Made by a program: the position numbers and the translations under genes. Shown in pieces: positions 55,291 through 64,000 of a stretch of 64,000 bases of DNA (within the stretch, counting starts at the first letter, position 1; each line of letters starts with the position of its first letter). The stretch lies in assembly GCF_000340885.1 (NCBI RefSeq), contig NC_020291.1, positions 6,015,501-6,079,500 of the forward strand, in the 5' to 3' direction. The DNA comes from Clostridium saccharoperbutylacetonicum N1-4(HMT) (lineage in GTDB: Bacteria > Bacillota > Clostridia > Clostridiales > Clostridiaceae). The notes beneath the pieces are model-generated. The model searched no databases, was not told the DNA's origin, and saw nothing but the letters and a program-made list of their open reading frames with translations.

Positions 55291-56151
55291 TTATATATTT
55301 AAAAAGCCTTTTCCTCTTACCTCTGATACATCAATGATTGTTATAAATGCACCTGGATCTATATGATGAATTTCACTTTTTAATTCAACCATTTGATGCG
55401 AACTTACTATGCAATAAAGCATTTTCTTCTTACAATGCGTATATTCACCTTCTGCAAACAAGGATGTAATACCTCTATTTAAATCCTTTATCACATATTC
55501 GATAATTTCTTTTTCTTTACTTGTCAAAATAAGCAGCAATTTTCTGCTATTAAATCCTTTTAGCATCCTATCAAGAACTGCACTTTGGATAAACAATGAA
55601 ATAATTGTATATAAAGCTTGTGGTAAGCCAAATATTATTGCTCCAATTATAACTATTATCAAGTTGAGGGAAAATCCTAAACTTCCTATGTTGAAATTTG
55701 AATATTTTTTCCTTATTAACATGGTTACTATATCCATACCACCAGTAGAACCACGCCTTAAAAATACTAATCCATACCCAATACCACACAATACTCCACC
55801 ATAAATACAAAAAATAAGCGGATCACTATCCATATTTAATATATGAGACATTGATTTTGTTATAATCAAAGAACTTGATAAACTTAACATTCCTACAGTG
55901 GTATATATTGTAAAATATTTATCAAGCTTTTTATAACTTAAAAGAATTAATGGTATATTAATTATTAATACAACTATACCTGATGGCACTTTAGAAGTAT
56001 ATTCTAAAATAAGAGCTATTCCTGTAGCACCACCACTTAGCAGCTTAGCATGCACTAGAAATAAGTTTACTCCTAAAGATGCTATCATGCATCCTACAAA
56101 GATGAAAAAAACATCAATTAAATTTCTTTTATACTTGTAATATGTATCCAT
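55291..56151 (-). CDS. YitT-family membrane protein with C-terminal DUF2179 domain
   Basis: 286 residues from the ATG at 56151 with AGAGG eight bases upstream; an in-frame ATG at 56196 has no ribosome site. Five to six helices with GVNLFLVHAKLLSGGATGIALI and FLRRGSTGGMDIVTMLIRKK form the YitT domain (residues 1-200). The C-terminal ~80 residues (RGITSLFAEGEYTHCKKKML, HIDPGAFITIIDVSEVRGKG) are DUF2179. Substrate is unknown for the family. Single gene with its own terminator. Confidence 0.93.
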   Translation of the reverse strand: MDTYYKYKRNLIDVFFIFVGCMIASLGVNLFLVHAKLLSGGATGIALILEYTSKVPSGIVVLIINIPLILLSYKKLDKYFTIYTTVGMLSLSSSLIITKSMSHILNMDSDPLIFCIYGGVLCGIGYGLVFLRRGSTGGMDIVTMLIRKKYSNFNIGSLGFSLNLIIVIIGAIIFGLPQALYTIISLFIQSAVLDRMLKGFNSRKLLLILTSKEKEIIEYVIKDLNRGITSLFAEGEYTHCKKKMLYCIVSSHQMVELKSEIHHIDPGAFITIIDVSEVRGKGFLNI

Positions 56152-56165
56152 TGATTTACCTCTAT

Positions 56166-56256
56166 TAATTATCAATTTTCGATGATCAATTTCCAATGAT
56201 CAATTGTCAATCGTCGATGATTATTACGTATTTGTAATTGAGTATTGAGCATTGAA
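56166..56256. repeat. TCAATTN dispersed repeat cluster
   Basis: TATCAATTTTCGATGATCAA, CAATGATCAATTGTCAATCG and an inverted TTGAGTATTGAGCATTGAAT follow each other just upstream of the YitT gene. Confidence 0.7.
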
Positions 56257-56317
56257 TACTTAACATTCGCTCATATAGTTTATAACAAAATTTTATTAGT
56301 ATCAACCTATTTTGACA

Positions 56318-58441
56318 TTAAATTTTGAATTTATTTACTTCAATTTCTAAAAGTTCAGCTTTTTCTTTTAATTTTCCTGCCTCTTTCGACACATCTGTTA
56401 TTGCTTCTGTTTGAGTTTGGATTGATGCTGTTACCTCTTCTGAACATGCTGCTGTTTCTTCAGATATCGCAGCAATATTATTTATAGCGTTAACTACTTG
56501 TTCGTTATTACTATACATAACTCCAACAAAGTCTTCCATATACTCTATAGTGTTTGTTATCTCATCAGTAGCTTCTGTAATTTTAGTAAAGGCTTCATTA
56601 ACGTGATTTACTGATACAAATTGTTTTTCTGATACTTCTTTTACTTCTTTCATTGCATCTACACCACTTGATATATCCTGCTTTATATTCATAATTATTT
56701 TAGCTATATCATTAGTTGAATTTGAGGAATCTTGAGACAACTTTTGAATTTCTTCTGCTACTACTGCAAAGCCCTTACCAGCTTCTCCTGCTCTTGCAGC
56801 TTCTATAGACGCATTCAAGGCAAGCAATTGAGTTTGTTCTGAAATTTCATTTAAAGCTTTTAATATGCTTTCAATATTTTTAGATTTTTCATTTAGACTT
56901 TCAATGCTTTCTTGAGTTTTCTCTACAATATTGACAGTAGTTTCTGCCTTTTCTTTCAAATCGTCAACCTTTTGAATTCCATTAGCAATAGCTTTAGATG
57001 CATTAATTGCTTCCTTAACCATTAATTTAGTTTTTTCCGATAACTGATTAAATTCTTGATCCATCTTTTCGCCAAGCCTTGCACCATCTTCTGCTGCATT
57101 TGCCTGATTAACTGCTCCATCCGATATCTCTTCTGCTGTAGCACTTATTTCTTTGGCAACTGTTGAAGTTTCCACAGCTTTATCAGTTAATGTCACAGAA
57201 CTATCTTTTATATCTTGAGTTAAATTCTTTGTACTAGCTAGTAAATTCGCCATTTTACTCATCATTTCATTAAAACTTAGTTCTAAAACCTTTATTTCAT
57301 TTTTAGCTTTAGTGCTGCATTTAACTGTAAAATCTCCAGTAGCTGCTACTGATAATAATTGCGACATCTCTTTTAAAGGTTTTGATATTTTTCCTGCCAT
57401 ATACATTATTATTATAGCTGCAATAATTAATATTATTAGTCCAGCAACTATTGATATTTGAGTTATTCTATTTATAATTGCCTTTGCACTTGTTTCTTTT
57501 TGTACTGTTATAACTGACCAATTAAGAGAATTTCCAGCAAGCTTAATATTTTGATATGATGCATAATAATTTTGTCCATTTTCCTTGTATTGTATACTTC
57601 CACTATTCCCTGCCATCAATTGTGTTACTATCTCTTTTAAACCATCAGATATTTGTATAGGTTCTTCCTTTGAAGTTCCTTCTTTAACCCCTGTTGTCTT
57701 TGTTTGATTTTTGTAATTATAAAGCTGCTCTATAACTTGGTCATCAGGATGTGCTACAACAACACCTTCACTATCTATAATAAAAGAATATCTTCCTGCT
57801 TCCTCATCTGAATTTTCTTTTATTAATTCTTGCAATTTTCCAAGCTTAATATCAGCTCCCATTACCCCAACAAATTTATTATCTTGTAGTAAAGGAATGA
57901 ATATTGATGTCACAGGATTTTTCGACGAAACTGAATAATATGATTTTGATACAAAAGGCACTAAAGAATTTTTTGCCTGAGTAAACCACCATCTATCAGA
58001 CCTATCAGCTAATTCTCCTTGTGACCTTCCTGTCTGCATTCCTTTATCATTTTGTATGTACAATAATTCAAAATATGGATTTCTTTCTTTTGTTTCTTTT
58101 AATACTTTTTCCTTAATATCTTTGTCTCCATCTCTAACGTCAGAATTGTATGCCAAATCTTCTGTAACCTTGTAGGTAGTGTCAACAAATTCAGAAACAT
58201 TTTGTGAAATAAGATTTGATACCATTTCATTCTTACTATTTATTTCTTTGTCATAATACTTTGATAGCATTACATTTACACACAATATAATCCCTAAAGT
58301 TAAAATTGCAGCTATTGATAACATCGTAATCAATAACTCACTTTTTATACTTCTGTTTTTGAACTTGTTGCTTGGATTAATGTGTTTTCTAACCTTTTGC
58401 TGCTCTGCTTTTAAAACTGTGTCAACTTTTTTACCTTCCAT
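56318..58441 (-). CDS. Methyl-accepting chemotaxis protein with dCache sensor
   Basis: 707 residues, ATG at 58441 after GAGGGGATTATATT. Membrane helix ~36-58, extracellular double-Cache domain ~60-320 (DRSDRWWFTQAKNSLVPFVS, GVMGADIKLGKLQELI, SFIIDSEGVVVAHPD), second helix ~326-348, HAMP, then the signalling domain with the hairpin tip EISEQTQLLALNASIEAARA and GEAGKGFAVVAEEIQKLSQ. It senses small ligands outside, such as amino or organic acids, and talks to CheA/CheW. No che genes are adjacent. The N-terminal cytoplasmic tail of ~35 basic residues is longer than usual. Confidence 0.95.
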   Translation of the reverse strand: MEGKKVDTVLKAEQQKVRKHINPSNKFKNRSIKSELLITMLSIAAILTLGIILCVNVMLSKYYDKEINSKNEMVSNLISQNVSEFVDTTYKVTEDLAYNSDVRDGDKDIKEKVLKETKERNPYFELLYIQNDKGMQTGRSQGELADRSDRWWFTQAKNSLVPFVSKSYYSVSSKNPVTSIFIPLLQDNKFVGVMGADIKLGKLQELIKENSDEEAGRYSFIIDSEGVVVAHPDDQVIEQLYNYKNQTKTTGVKEGTSKEEPIQISDGLKEIVTQLMAGNSGSIQYKENGQNYYASYQNIKLAGNSLNWSVITVQKETSAKAIINRITQISIVAGLIILIIAAIIIMYMAGKISKPLKEMSQLLSVAATGDFTVKCSTKAKNEIKVLELSFNEMMSKMANLLASTKNLTQDIKDSSVTLTDKAVETSTVAKEISATAEEISDGAVNQANAAEDGARLGEKMDQEFNQLSEKTKLMVKEAINASKAIANGIQKVDDLKEKAETTVNIVEKTQESIESLNEKSKNIESILKALNEISEQTQLLALNASIEAARAGEAGKGFAVVAEEIQKLSQDSSNSTNDIAKIIMNIKQDISSGVDAMKEVKEVSEKQFVSVNHVNEAFTKITEATDEITNTIEYMEDFVGVMYSNNEQVVNAINNIAAISEETAACSEEVTASIQTQTEAITDVSKEAGKLKEKAELLEIEVNKFKI

Positions 58442-58572
58442 AATATAATCCCCTCATTTTCTGTTGTTTTTTTTAATATTTTCTATTGTTTTTAAATATT
58501 TTACGTTTTTATATCTAATATTATAATATAATGACGATTCTTACAACCAGTGCTTTTCTAAAAAAATAACAA

Positions 58573-58596
58573 AGCCTTAACCAAAAAGTTAAGGCT
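58573..58596 (-). terminator. Terminator of the lactonase-like gene
   Basis: AGCCTTAAC pairs with GTTAAGGCT around CAAAAA. TTTGTTATTTTTTT follows on the minus strand. Confidence 0.88.
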
Positions 58597-58660
58597 CATA
58601 ACCTATTAATATTTTTATTTAATTATATCTGCCAAGCCAGTTAATTTTAATTATTATGCA

Positions 58661-59464
58661 TTATTCATAATATTCTGGAGCCTTTTTTATGCTGTTAAAG
58701 AATTCCTCATCATGGGCAAAGAATACTTTCGCATCATACTTTTTCTCTAATGCTCTTACTTTGTTAATTGATTTAAAGAAAGAAAGGCTGTCATAAAGTA
58801 ATCCAGATGCCTTGACAGGTGGTCCATAAATTTCTGAATTATATACACAATCTTGAGGAAAGATTAAAGTGCCCTCTTTTTCTAAATGAACTATTATTCC
58901 TAACAATCCCGGTGTATGCCCTGGCAAATTAATTATTTCTACTCCCTTTGCAAATTCAAAATCTTCTTCAACTAAATGATATTGCTTTACTGATACATCT
59001 AAATCTGCCTTTATGTATCCACCATGAGTTATTGGATTTGAATTTAATCTAACTTGAGTTTGAGCCTGCATAAAATCTGCTTTAGGCACATAAACCTCAG
59101 CATGTTTAAACATATCTAAGTTGCCTGCATGATCTAAATGCATATGAGAAATAATTACTTTCTTTATTTCCTCAGGCTTTGTCCCACATAGTGCTAATTG
59201 TTTTTCTAATCTTTGCTCTTTAGTCTGATATAATGGATAAACTTCTTGCAAGTTTTTAGGCCAATACCCCTTCATTGCTTCTGGATTACTTCCTAAATCA
59301 TATAGAATTTTCCCATCTGGATGATCTATTAAAACAGCCATTACAGGAAGCTTAATCCATTCATTTTTCACAAATGGCTGGCTATAAGTCCCCATAGTAG
59401 CTCCACCAACTACATTATTTTTATCTGTTTCTAAATATCCTGTATCTAAAACATATACTTTCAT
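58661..59464 (-). CDS. Metallo-beta-lactamase-fold hydrolase, N-acyl-homoserine-lactonase-like
   Basis: 267 residues from the ATG at 59464 with TTGGAGG upstream; this start gives MKVYVLDTGYLETDK as in AiiA/AttM relatives. The dinuclear zinc motif is SHMHLDHAG (His107, His109, Asp111, His112); further ligands lie in INLPGHTPGLLG and FPQDCVYN, and FFAHDEEFF is the C-terminal His. Family members open lactone rings, including acyl-homoserine lactones. A Clostridium makes no such signals, so a different lactone or defence against neighbours is possible. Stand-alone gene. Confidence 0.85.
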   Translation of the reverse strand: MKVYVLDTGYLETDKNNVVGGATMGTYSQPFVKNEWIKLPVMAVLIDHPDGKILYDLGSNPEAMKGYWPKNLQEVYPLYQTKEQRLEKQLALCGTKPEEIKKVIISHMHLDHAGNLDMFKHAEVYVPKADFMQAQTQVRLNSNPITHGGYIKADLDVSVKQYHLVEEDFEFAKGVEIINLPGHTPGLLGIIVHLEKEGTLIFPQDCVYNSEIYGPPVKASGLLYDSLSFFKSINKVRALEKKYDAKVFFAHDEEFFNSIKKAPEYYE

Positions 59465-60142
59465 TTCACAATCCTCCAATTCAATCACAATGGTTTCATT
59501 GTAATTCTTTATTTATAAATGCTGATTCCATATTGATCATTTCTTATTTCAATACCTATATAAATACTAAATTACTAGTTTCCCATTGCGAATTTCTACT
59601 TTCACTAGCTACTTTTTATATTATCACTGAAAAATTGTATTTGTATATGTTCTTGAGTGACGATTTTCTTGTGCATAAGGTATAATTTTTACATAAAATT
59701 ATAATTAATTGTTTTAATATATATTCTAGTTTATATGGCACATTTCAATTTAAGAAAATCAAAAAGAACTTTGTCATTAATTTATAACTGATCATTAAAC
59801 ATTGATAATTAAAACATATATAATGGTGTTTAAAATAAATGTTGGTAATAGTTCTTCCTTATATATCGATTATAGATTCGTAATACTTAGAAATTTTATT
59901 AACAACATTTACTTAAAACAGTCTTACAATATATTTTTAAATTTACACTAAATCAACTTTAAAAGAGACAGTCCAATATAAACTGCCTCTTTTATAAAAA
60001 TCTCTAATCATATATATGGCTTATTATTGAATATTACAAAAAAATTTTGAGGCCTTTTTATATCTTACAAAAGCCTCAAATGTCAATTAATGATTATCAC
60101 TGTTTAATTATATACCTAATCTCAATTCTCAATTCTCAATTC
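59465..60142. other. 680-base spacer
   Basis: It holds a stem AAGAG-a-CAGT/ACTG-c-CTCTT near 59963-59992, the terminator of the glucan synthase gene (60046-60080) and TCAATTN repeats near 59790 and 60090. The part from 59600 to 59950 is AT-rich with no recognisable coding or RNA feature. Confidence 0.5.
60046..60080 (-). terminator. Terminator of the glucan synthase gene
   Basis: TTTGAGGC (60046-60053) pairs with GCCTCAAA (60073-60080), 63 bases past the stop; TTTTTTTGTAAT follows on the minus strand. Confidence 0.8.
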
Positions 60143-60162
60143 TCAATTCTCAATTCTCAATT
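60121..60162. repeat. Heptanucleotide tandem array overlapping a gene end
   Basis: CTCAATT is repeated six times. The stop codon of the glucan synthase gene (60143-60145) and its last residues ELRIEN are encoded inside the array. Confidence 0.9.
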
Positions 60163-63100
60163 CTGGGAAGTATACCACAATCTCTAATTTCCCTTTATTC
60201 CTTGGAATTATATTATCTTTTGCAATCTCTCCATTAATAAGAACTTGTATTTGCTTTTCATTTATCTTTTCGCCTTTTACCATAGTTTCACTTAAGGTAT
60301 TATCCTTATCAAATCTTTTAACTTTAATCGTATAATCTTCTTTTTCATTCGTAATTTTGATTTCAAATTCATTCCAATCCTTAGGAATGCATGGTTTTAT
60401 GGTATATCCCTTATCTTTAACTTTTCTAAGTCCTAAAATATTTTCAACTCCAACTCTATACATCCAGCCAGAGGCTCCAGTATACCAACTCCATCCGCCC
60501 CTTCCTGCATGAGGTTCCTTAATATATACATCTGCAGCCATTACATAAGGTTCTACTTTATAGTTCATGCACTCTAATTCTGTCTTAGTATGATTAATTG
60601 GATTTATCATATTATAGTATTTCACAGCTTTATCACCTAACCCAAGCTTTGTTAAAGCTAAGATAACCCAAACTGCTGCATGAGTGTATTGCCCTCCATT
60701 TTCTCTAACCCCTGGCACATATCCTTTTATGTACCCAGGCTCTAACTTTGAATTACTAAAAGGTGGTGAAAGGAGCAATATCATTGCTTTATCTTTCTTA
60801 ACAAGGTTCCTATCAACTGCTTCCATAGCCTCAATTGCTCTCTGCCTTCCATCCACCTTCAATTGAAGATTAGTTTTACTTTCAAAGGCTCCTGAGATTA
60901 TTGACCAGCTTTGAGCTAAAGAATCAATTTGGCATTCTGGATTTTCTCTTGATCCGAGAGGAGTCCCATCATCAAAATATGCTCTTCTATACCAGCCGCC
61001 ATCCCATGCATTTTTTTCTAAATTTTCTCTTATAAATTCTTTTCTTTCTTCAAAATGAAGTTTAGTTTCATTATCCTTTTGGTTTTCTGCAATCTCAATA
61101 AAACTATTTAAGATCGAATACAAGAACCATCCAAGCCAAACACTTTCTCCTTTTCCTTCATTTCCAACTGTGCTCATTCCATCGTTCCAATCTCCACTAC
61201 CCATTAATGGAATGTTATGAATACCAAATTTCAAAGCTTTTTCTATCGCTTTTATACAATGCTCATAGATTGTTCCTTCTTTAGACGATTGATTTACTAT
61301 AGTGTACCTTTCATCTTCCCCTTCTCTTAGTGGGTCATCTTCAAGATATGGAGCCCTTGCCTTTAAAATTTCATAATCTCCTGTAGAATTAATATACTCT
61401 GCTGTTACATAAGGCAACCATAACAAATCATCACTAAACCTTGTTCTAATACCCGAATTTACAACTGGATGCCACCAATGTTGAACATCACCTTCCACAT
61501 ATTGTCTAGAAGCACTTCTTAATATCTGTGCTTTTGGAATTTCAGTATCAACAACTCCAAGAGACAAGGAATCTTGAAGCTGATCTCTAAAACCATAAGC
61601 GCCACCACTTTGATAAAATGCACTTCTGCTTAAATATCTACAACTTAAAGTTTGATATAAAAGCCATCCATTTAAAAGATGATCTAATGACTTATCAGGT
61701 GTCTTAACTTGTATATTTCCTAGGAAATTTCTCCAATATTGTTTTACCTTATCTAATTCTATTTGTACATTTTCAAAATTCTTATATTTATTGATAATAT
61801 CTTCTATATTTTCCCTATTTTCCTGTCCAAATAAAATTACAAGTTCCTTTTTTTCTCCCTTTTTTAATTTAATACTAGTAGCTGCTGCCAAGCAGGGATC
61901 ATAGCTTCCACCTGAATTATTACTTAATTTATCCCTTTTCAAAGCTTTTGGTCTAGAGGTTTCACCATTAATTCCTATAAATTCTTTATTATCTCCAGTA
62001 AAGCTTATGTTATCTCCACCTAAAATAGTTAAATAAGCATTTAATTTTCCAAAATACTCGCTATATGGATTACTAGCTCCTATAAAATCTACATTTTCAT
62101 TATCATCAACTATATATGTAGAAATATATCTACCACTATCATATTCATAAACTCCTAAAACAAGTTTTGCATAATAATATAATGAGAGTTCCCTATCTCT
62201 ATCACTTAAATTTTCTAAAGTAACTCTTTGAAGTTTTATTTTCTCATTTTTAGGGGCAAATACTTCAAGAATTCCTTTTATATCGCAGGCCGTATGTCTA
62301 AATTCAGAATATCCAAAGCTATGCTTTATTAAATATTCACCTGAATCTCTAATTGGCTTTGGTGTTATTGAAAAACATGCCTTTGAAACCTTATCTTGAA
62401 TATAAAGGCCTTCTCCCAAAGGATCTCTTACATAATCATTACTCCAAGGCGTTATTTTATTTTCTCTAGAATTTCCACACCAAGTATACCCCGCTCCCAC
62501 CTCTGATACATGAAATCCAAAATCATCATTAGAAATAACATTAATCCATGGTGCTGGCGTATTCTTATAATTAGACAATTTTATTATGTAGCTATTATCT
62601 TCTTTATTAAAACCACCATAACCATTAAAGAAATCTAAATCATCCATATTAAATTCTTCAAAAGTTTGATTATTATCAGAAACCTCTTTTAATCCAATTA
62701 AGTCAGCTTCCTCCTCAAGCTTTGCTTCAGTAAAATTAGCTTGTTCTTCCGCTTCTTTAATATTATTGACTACTGATTTCTCCATATTTCCAACTATTGA
62801 TTTATTCATATTCTCTTCTACAGATTGCTTTATATTTCCGGCTACAGATTTCTCAATATTTTTAGCAACATCGTATTTATTAATTACTTCTTCATCATTA
62901 TCATATACTTCATAAGGAATATTATTTTCAATTGCATTTCCCTTTTCATATTTGTCTTTGAAAAGAGCATTATTTCTTAAAGCTATTGGAGAATCCATGC
63001 CTTCTTTATCTAAATTCATATAACTATTTAATCTTTTCTCATTATATGCATATGAAGATAAATTATTATTCTTATCAACATAAATTCTTGAAATACCTAT

Positions 63101-64000
63101 TAATAAATTCTTAACTTCTACAGCTAAAGTTGATTTGCTATGAATGAATATTCCTCCTGGTTTATTTAAAGAATTATTTTCATTCACTGCCCTTATGGCT
63201 TCTATCACACTCTTTTGAAGTGGCGCATCATAGGATATTTCCTCATCATTATATATAATTAAATCCAATTTAACTCCCTTGAGTTTTAAATAATGATGAA
63301 ATTTTACCATATTAAATACTAGATGCATATCTTCTTCAGCTTCAATAATCAACATTGCAATTGGTAGATCCCCAGAAATTCCATAAGGCCATAAATCCTT
63401 TTGATGTTTTGAAATATTTTTAATATATTCTTCTCTATTCTTTCTGCTATTACTTAAAAAGAATATATTGCTGGCAACACTTTGAAATATATTAGCCATG
63501 CCACTTCTTATTCCTAAATTCTTCAACTCAAGCTGTGTGGCTGTACTATATCCTTCGAATACTTTATCAAGCTTACCAGGATTATTATATTCTCTACATA
63601 GATTTAATACTTGTTCTTTAGAATCGCAAATACCTGTAATATAGAAAATTTCCCTTTTTGAATTCGGCTCTAATCTAACCCTAACTCTTACACTCATTAT
63701 AGGGTCTAGTACTGTTCCTACAGTATTATCTAAAGCTTTATCATTATCCATTGCTTGTGGATTTTTCAATTCTCTGTTTCTTCCTATGAAATTAATTCTT
63801 GAAGTCTCATAACTAATACCACCCTCTAATTCTCCCTTAACAACTGCCTTGTGAAAAATGTATGGAACTTTTCCATCTTTAACTCTCGGTCTTCTGCTTC
63901 CAACAAGTATATCTTCTTCTTTATCATATTCCGTTTGAATAAACAAATTAGAGAAAGCAGGGTGAACAATATCAGCACTAAAAGTAGCTAAAGTTATTTC
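60143..64000 (-). CDS. Cyclic beta-1,2-glucan synthase, C-terminal part with GH94 domain (5' end outside window)
   Basis: The frame is open from the stop at 60143 to the window edge, at least 1285 residues. It begins inside the N-terminal beta-sandwich motif FSADIVHPAFSNLFIQTEYD, typical of this family, so the upstream GT84 and membrane part lies beyond the window. A second sandwich (FGYSEFRHTACDIKGILEVF) and a GH94 alpha/alpha barrel follow, with GSGDWNDGM carrying the catalytic Asp near residue 935 of the visible part. The GH94 phosphorylase domain trims the glucan chain before cyclisation. An octapeptide repeat (62741-62860) is inserted between the two sandwich regions. The C-terminus is written by a heptamer repeat. 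Confidence 0.9.
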   Translation of the reverse strand, partial: EITLATFSADIVHPAFSNLFIQTEYDKEEDILVGSRRPRVKDGKVPYIFHKAVVKGELEGGISYETSRINFIGRNRELKNPQAMDNDKALDNTVGTVLDPIMSVRVRVRLEPNSKREIFYITGICDSKEQVLNLCREYNNPGKLDKVFEGYSTATQLELKNLGIRSGMANIFQSVASNIFFLSNSRKNREEYIKNISKHQKDLWPYGISGDLPIAMLIIEAEEDMHLVFNMVKFHHYLKLKGVKLDLIIYNDEEISYDAPLQKSVIEAIRAVNENNSLNKPGGIFIHSKSTLAVEVKNLLIGISRIYVDKNNNLSSYAYNEKRLNSYMNLDKEGMDSPIALRNNALFKDKYEKGNAIENNIPYEVYDNDEEVINKYDVAKNIEKSVAGNIKQSVEENMNKSIVGNMEKSVVNNIKEAEEQANFTEAKLEEEADLIGLKEVSDNNQTFEEFNMDDLDFFNGYGGFNKEDNSYIIKLSNYKNTPAPWINVISNDDFGFHVSEVGAGYTWCGNSRENKITPWSNDYVRDPLGEGLYIQDKVSKACFSITPKPIRDSGEYLIKHSFGYSEFRHTACDIKGILEVFAPKNEKIKLQRVTLENLSDRDRELSLYYYAKLVLGVYEYDSGRYISTYIVDDNENVDFIGASNPYSEYFGKLNAYLTILGGDNISFTGDNKEFIGINGETSRPKALKRDKLSNNSGGSYDPCLAAATSIKLKKGEKKELVILFGQENRENIEDIINKYKNFENVQIELDKVKQYWRNFLGNIQVKTPDKSLDHLLNGWLLYQTLSCRYLSRSAFYQSGGAYGFRDQLQDSLSLGVVDTEIPKAQILRSASRQYVEGDVQHWWHPVVNSGIRTRFSDDLLWLPYVTAEYINSTGDYEILKARAPYLEDDPLREGEDERYTIVNQSSKEGTIYEHCIKAIEKALKFGIHNIPLMGSGDWNDGMSTVGNEGKGESVWLGWFLYSILNSFIEIAENQKDNETKLHFEERKEFIRENLEKNAWDGGWYRRAYFDDGTPLGSRENPECQIDSLAQSWSIISGAFESKTNLQLKVDGRQRAIEAMEAVDRNLVKKDKAMILLLSPPFSNSKLEPGYIKGYVPGVRENGGQYTHAAVWVILALTKLGLGDKAVKYYNMINPINHTKTELECMNYKVEPYVMAADVYIKEPHAGRGGWSWYTGASGWMYRVGVENILGLRKVKDKGYTIKPCIPKDWNEFEIKITNEKEDYTIKVKRFDKDNTLSETMVKGEKINEKQIQVLINGEIAKDNIIPRNKGKLEIVVYFPELRIEN
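62741..62860 (-). repeat. Five in-frame 24-base repeats coding octapeptides
   Basis: Inside the glucan synthase gene the residues NIEKSVAG, NIKQSVEE, NMNKSIVG, NMEKSVVN and NIKEAEEQ follow each other. They lie in an Asn/Glu-rich linker that family members generally lack, as far as I recall. Confidence 0.8.

Overview
The window is AT-rich (roughly 70% A+T) low-GC Firmicute DNA. Strong AGGAGG-type ribosome sites, choline-binding-like cell-wall repeats, many TTG/GTG starts and clostridial surface-protein families point to a solventogenic-type Clostridium (C. beijerinckii / C. saccharoperbutylacetonicum group is the closest guess; this is inference). No rRNA, tRNA, CRISPR array or intact insertion sequence was seen.

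Layout. (1) 1-6.2 kb: four minus-strand P-loop ATPase genes of three related 'ATPase + PD-(D/E)XK nuclease' families; the first runs off the window. (2) 6.3-10.5 kb: a polytopic membrane protein, a degenerate 1.1 kb spacer, an acyltransferase-3 gene and a decayed IS1182-type transposase remnant. (3) 10.5-37 kb: a long co-directional minus-strand polysaccharide/glycoprotein-glycan locus. Read in transcription order from 37 kb leftwards it holds rmlA-rmlC-rmlB, a rhamnosyltransferase-like GT2, rmlD, an ABC exporter (wzm with an unusual N-terminal extension, wzt with a C-terminal glycan-binding domain), a very large methyltransferase/double-GT2 protein and a WsaF-like transferase. These are followed by membrane proteins, a three-gene set for a dTDP-3-acetamido-3,6-dideoxyhexose (aminotransferase, acetyltransferase, 3,4-ketoisomerase), a GT2, the CDP-3,6-dideoxyhexose genes rfbF-rfbG-rfbH, gtrA, a thiamine-diphosphate enzyme and an SDR reductase matching the YerE/YerF step of yersiniose synthesis, and a last GT2 with membrane anchor. 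(4) 37-42.7 kb, plus strand: polyprenyl-phosphate sugar-1-P transferase, GT2, O-antigen-ligase-like protein, then two small genes that are damaged (nonsense codon, frameshift). (5) 42.8-54.2 kb: a strongly promoted cell-wall-repeat protein, an orphan phage-replisome-organiser-like gene, then five tandem paralogues that combine cadherin-like beta-sandwich domains with C-terminal cell-wall-binding repeats. (6) 54.6-64 kb: two tiny paralogous acidic proteins, a YitT transporter, a dCache chemoreceptor, a metallo-beta-lactamase-fold lactonase-like enzyme and the C-terminal part of a cyclic beta-1,2-glucan synthase (GH94), cut by the window edge.

How it works together (inference): RmlA/RmlB make dTDP-4-keto-6-deoxyglucose, which is shared between RmlC/D (L-rhamnose) and the ketoisomerase/aminotransferase/acetyltransferase trio. 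RfbFGH plus YerE/YerF-like enzymes make a CDP branched-chain dideoxy-octose. A rhamnose-containing chain is primed by the 37.3 kb transferase, elongated in the cytoplasm by WsaE/WsaF-like enzymes and exported by Wzm/Wzt. GtrA, GtrB-like GT2s and multi-membrane GT-C-like proteins probably decorate it outside using lipid-linked sugars. The 39.8 kb ligase-like protein could attach it to the cell wall or to surface proteins such as those encoded just downstream.

Dispersed TCAATTN repeats crowd the spacers right of 36 kb but are absent from the 10.5-36 kb glycan locus, which has short, tightly packed junctions. That contrast is consistent with the locus having a separate evolutionary origin.
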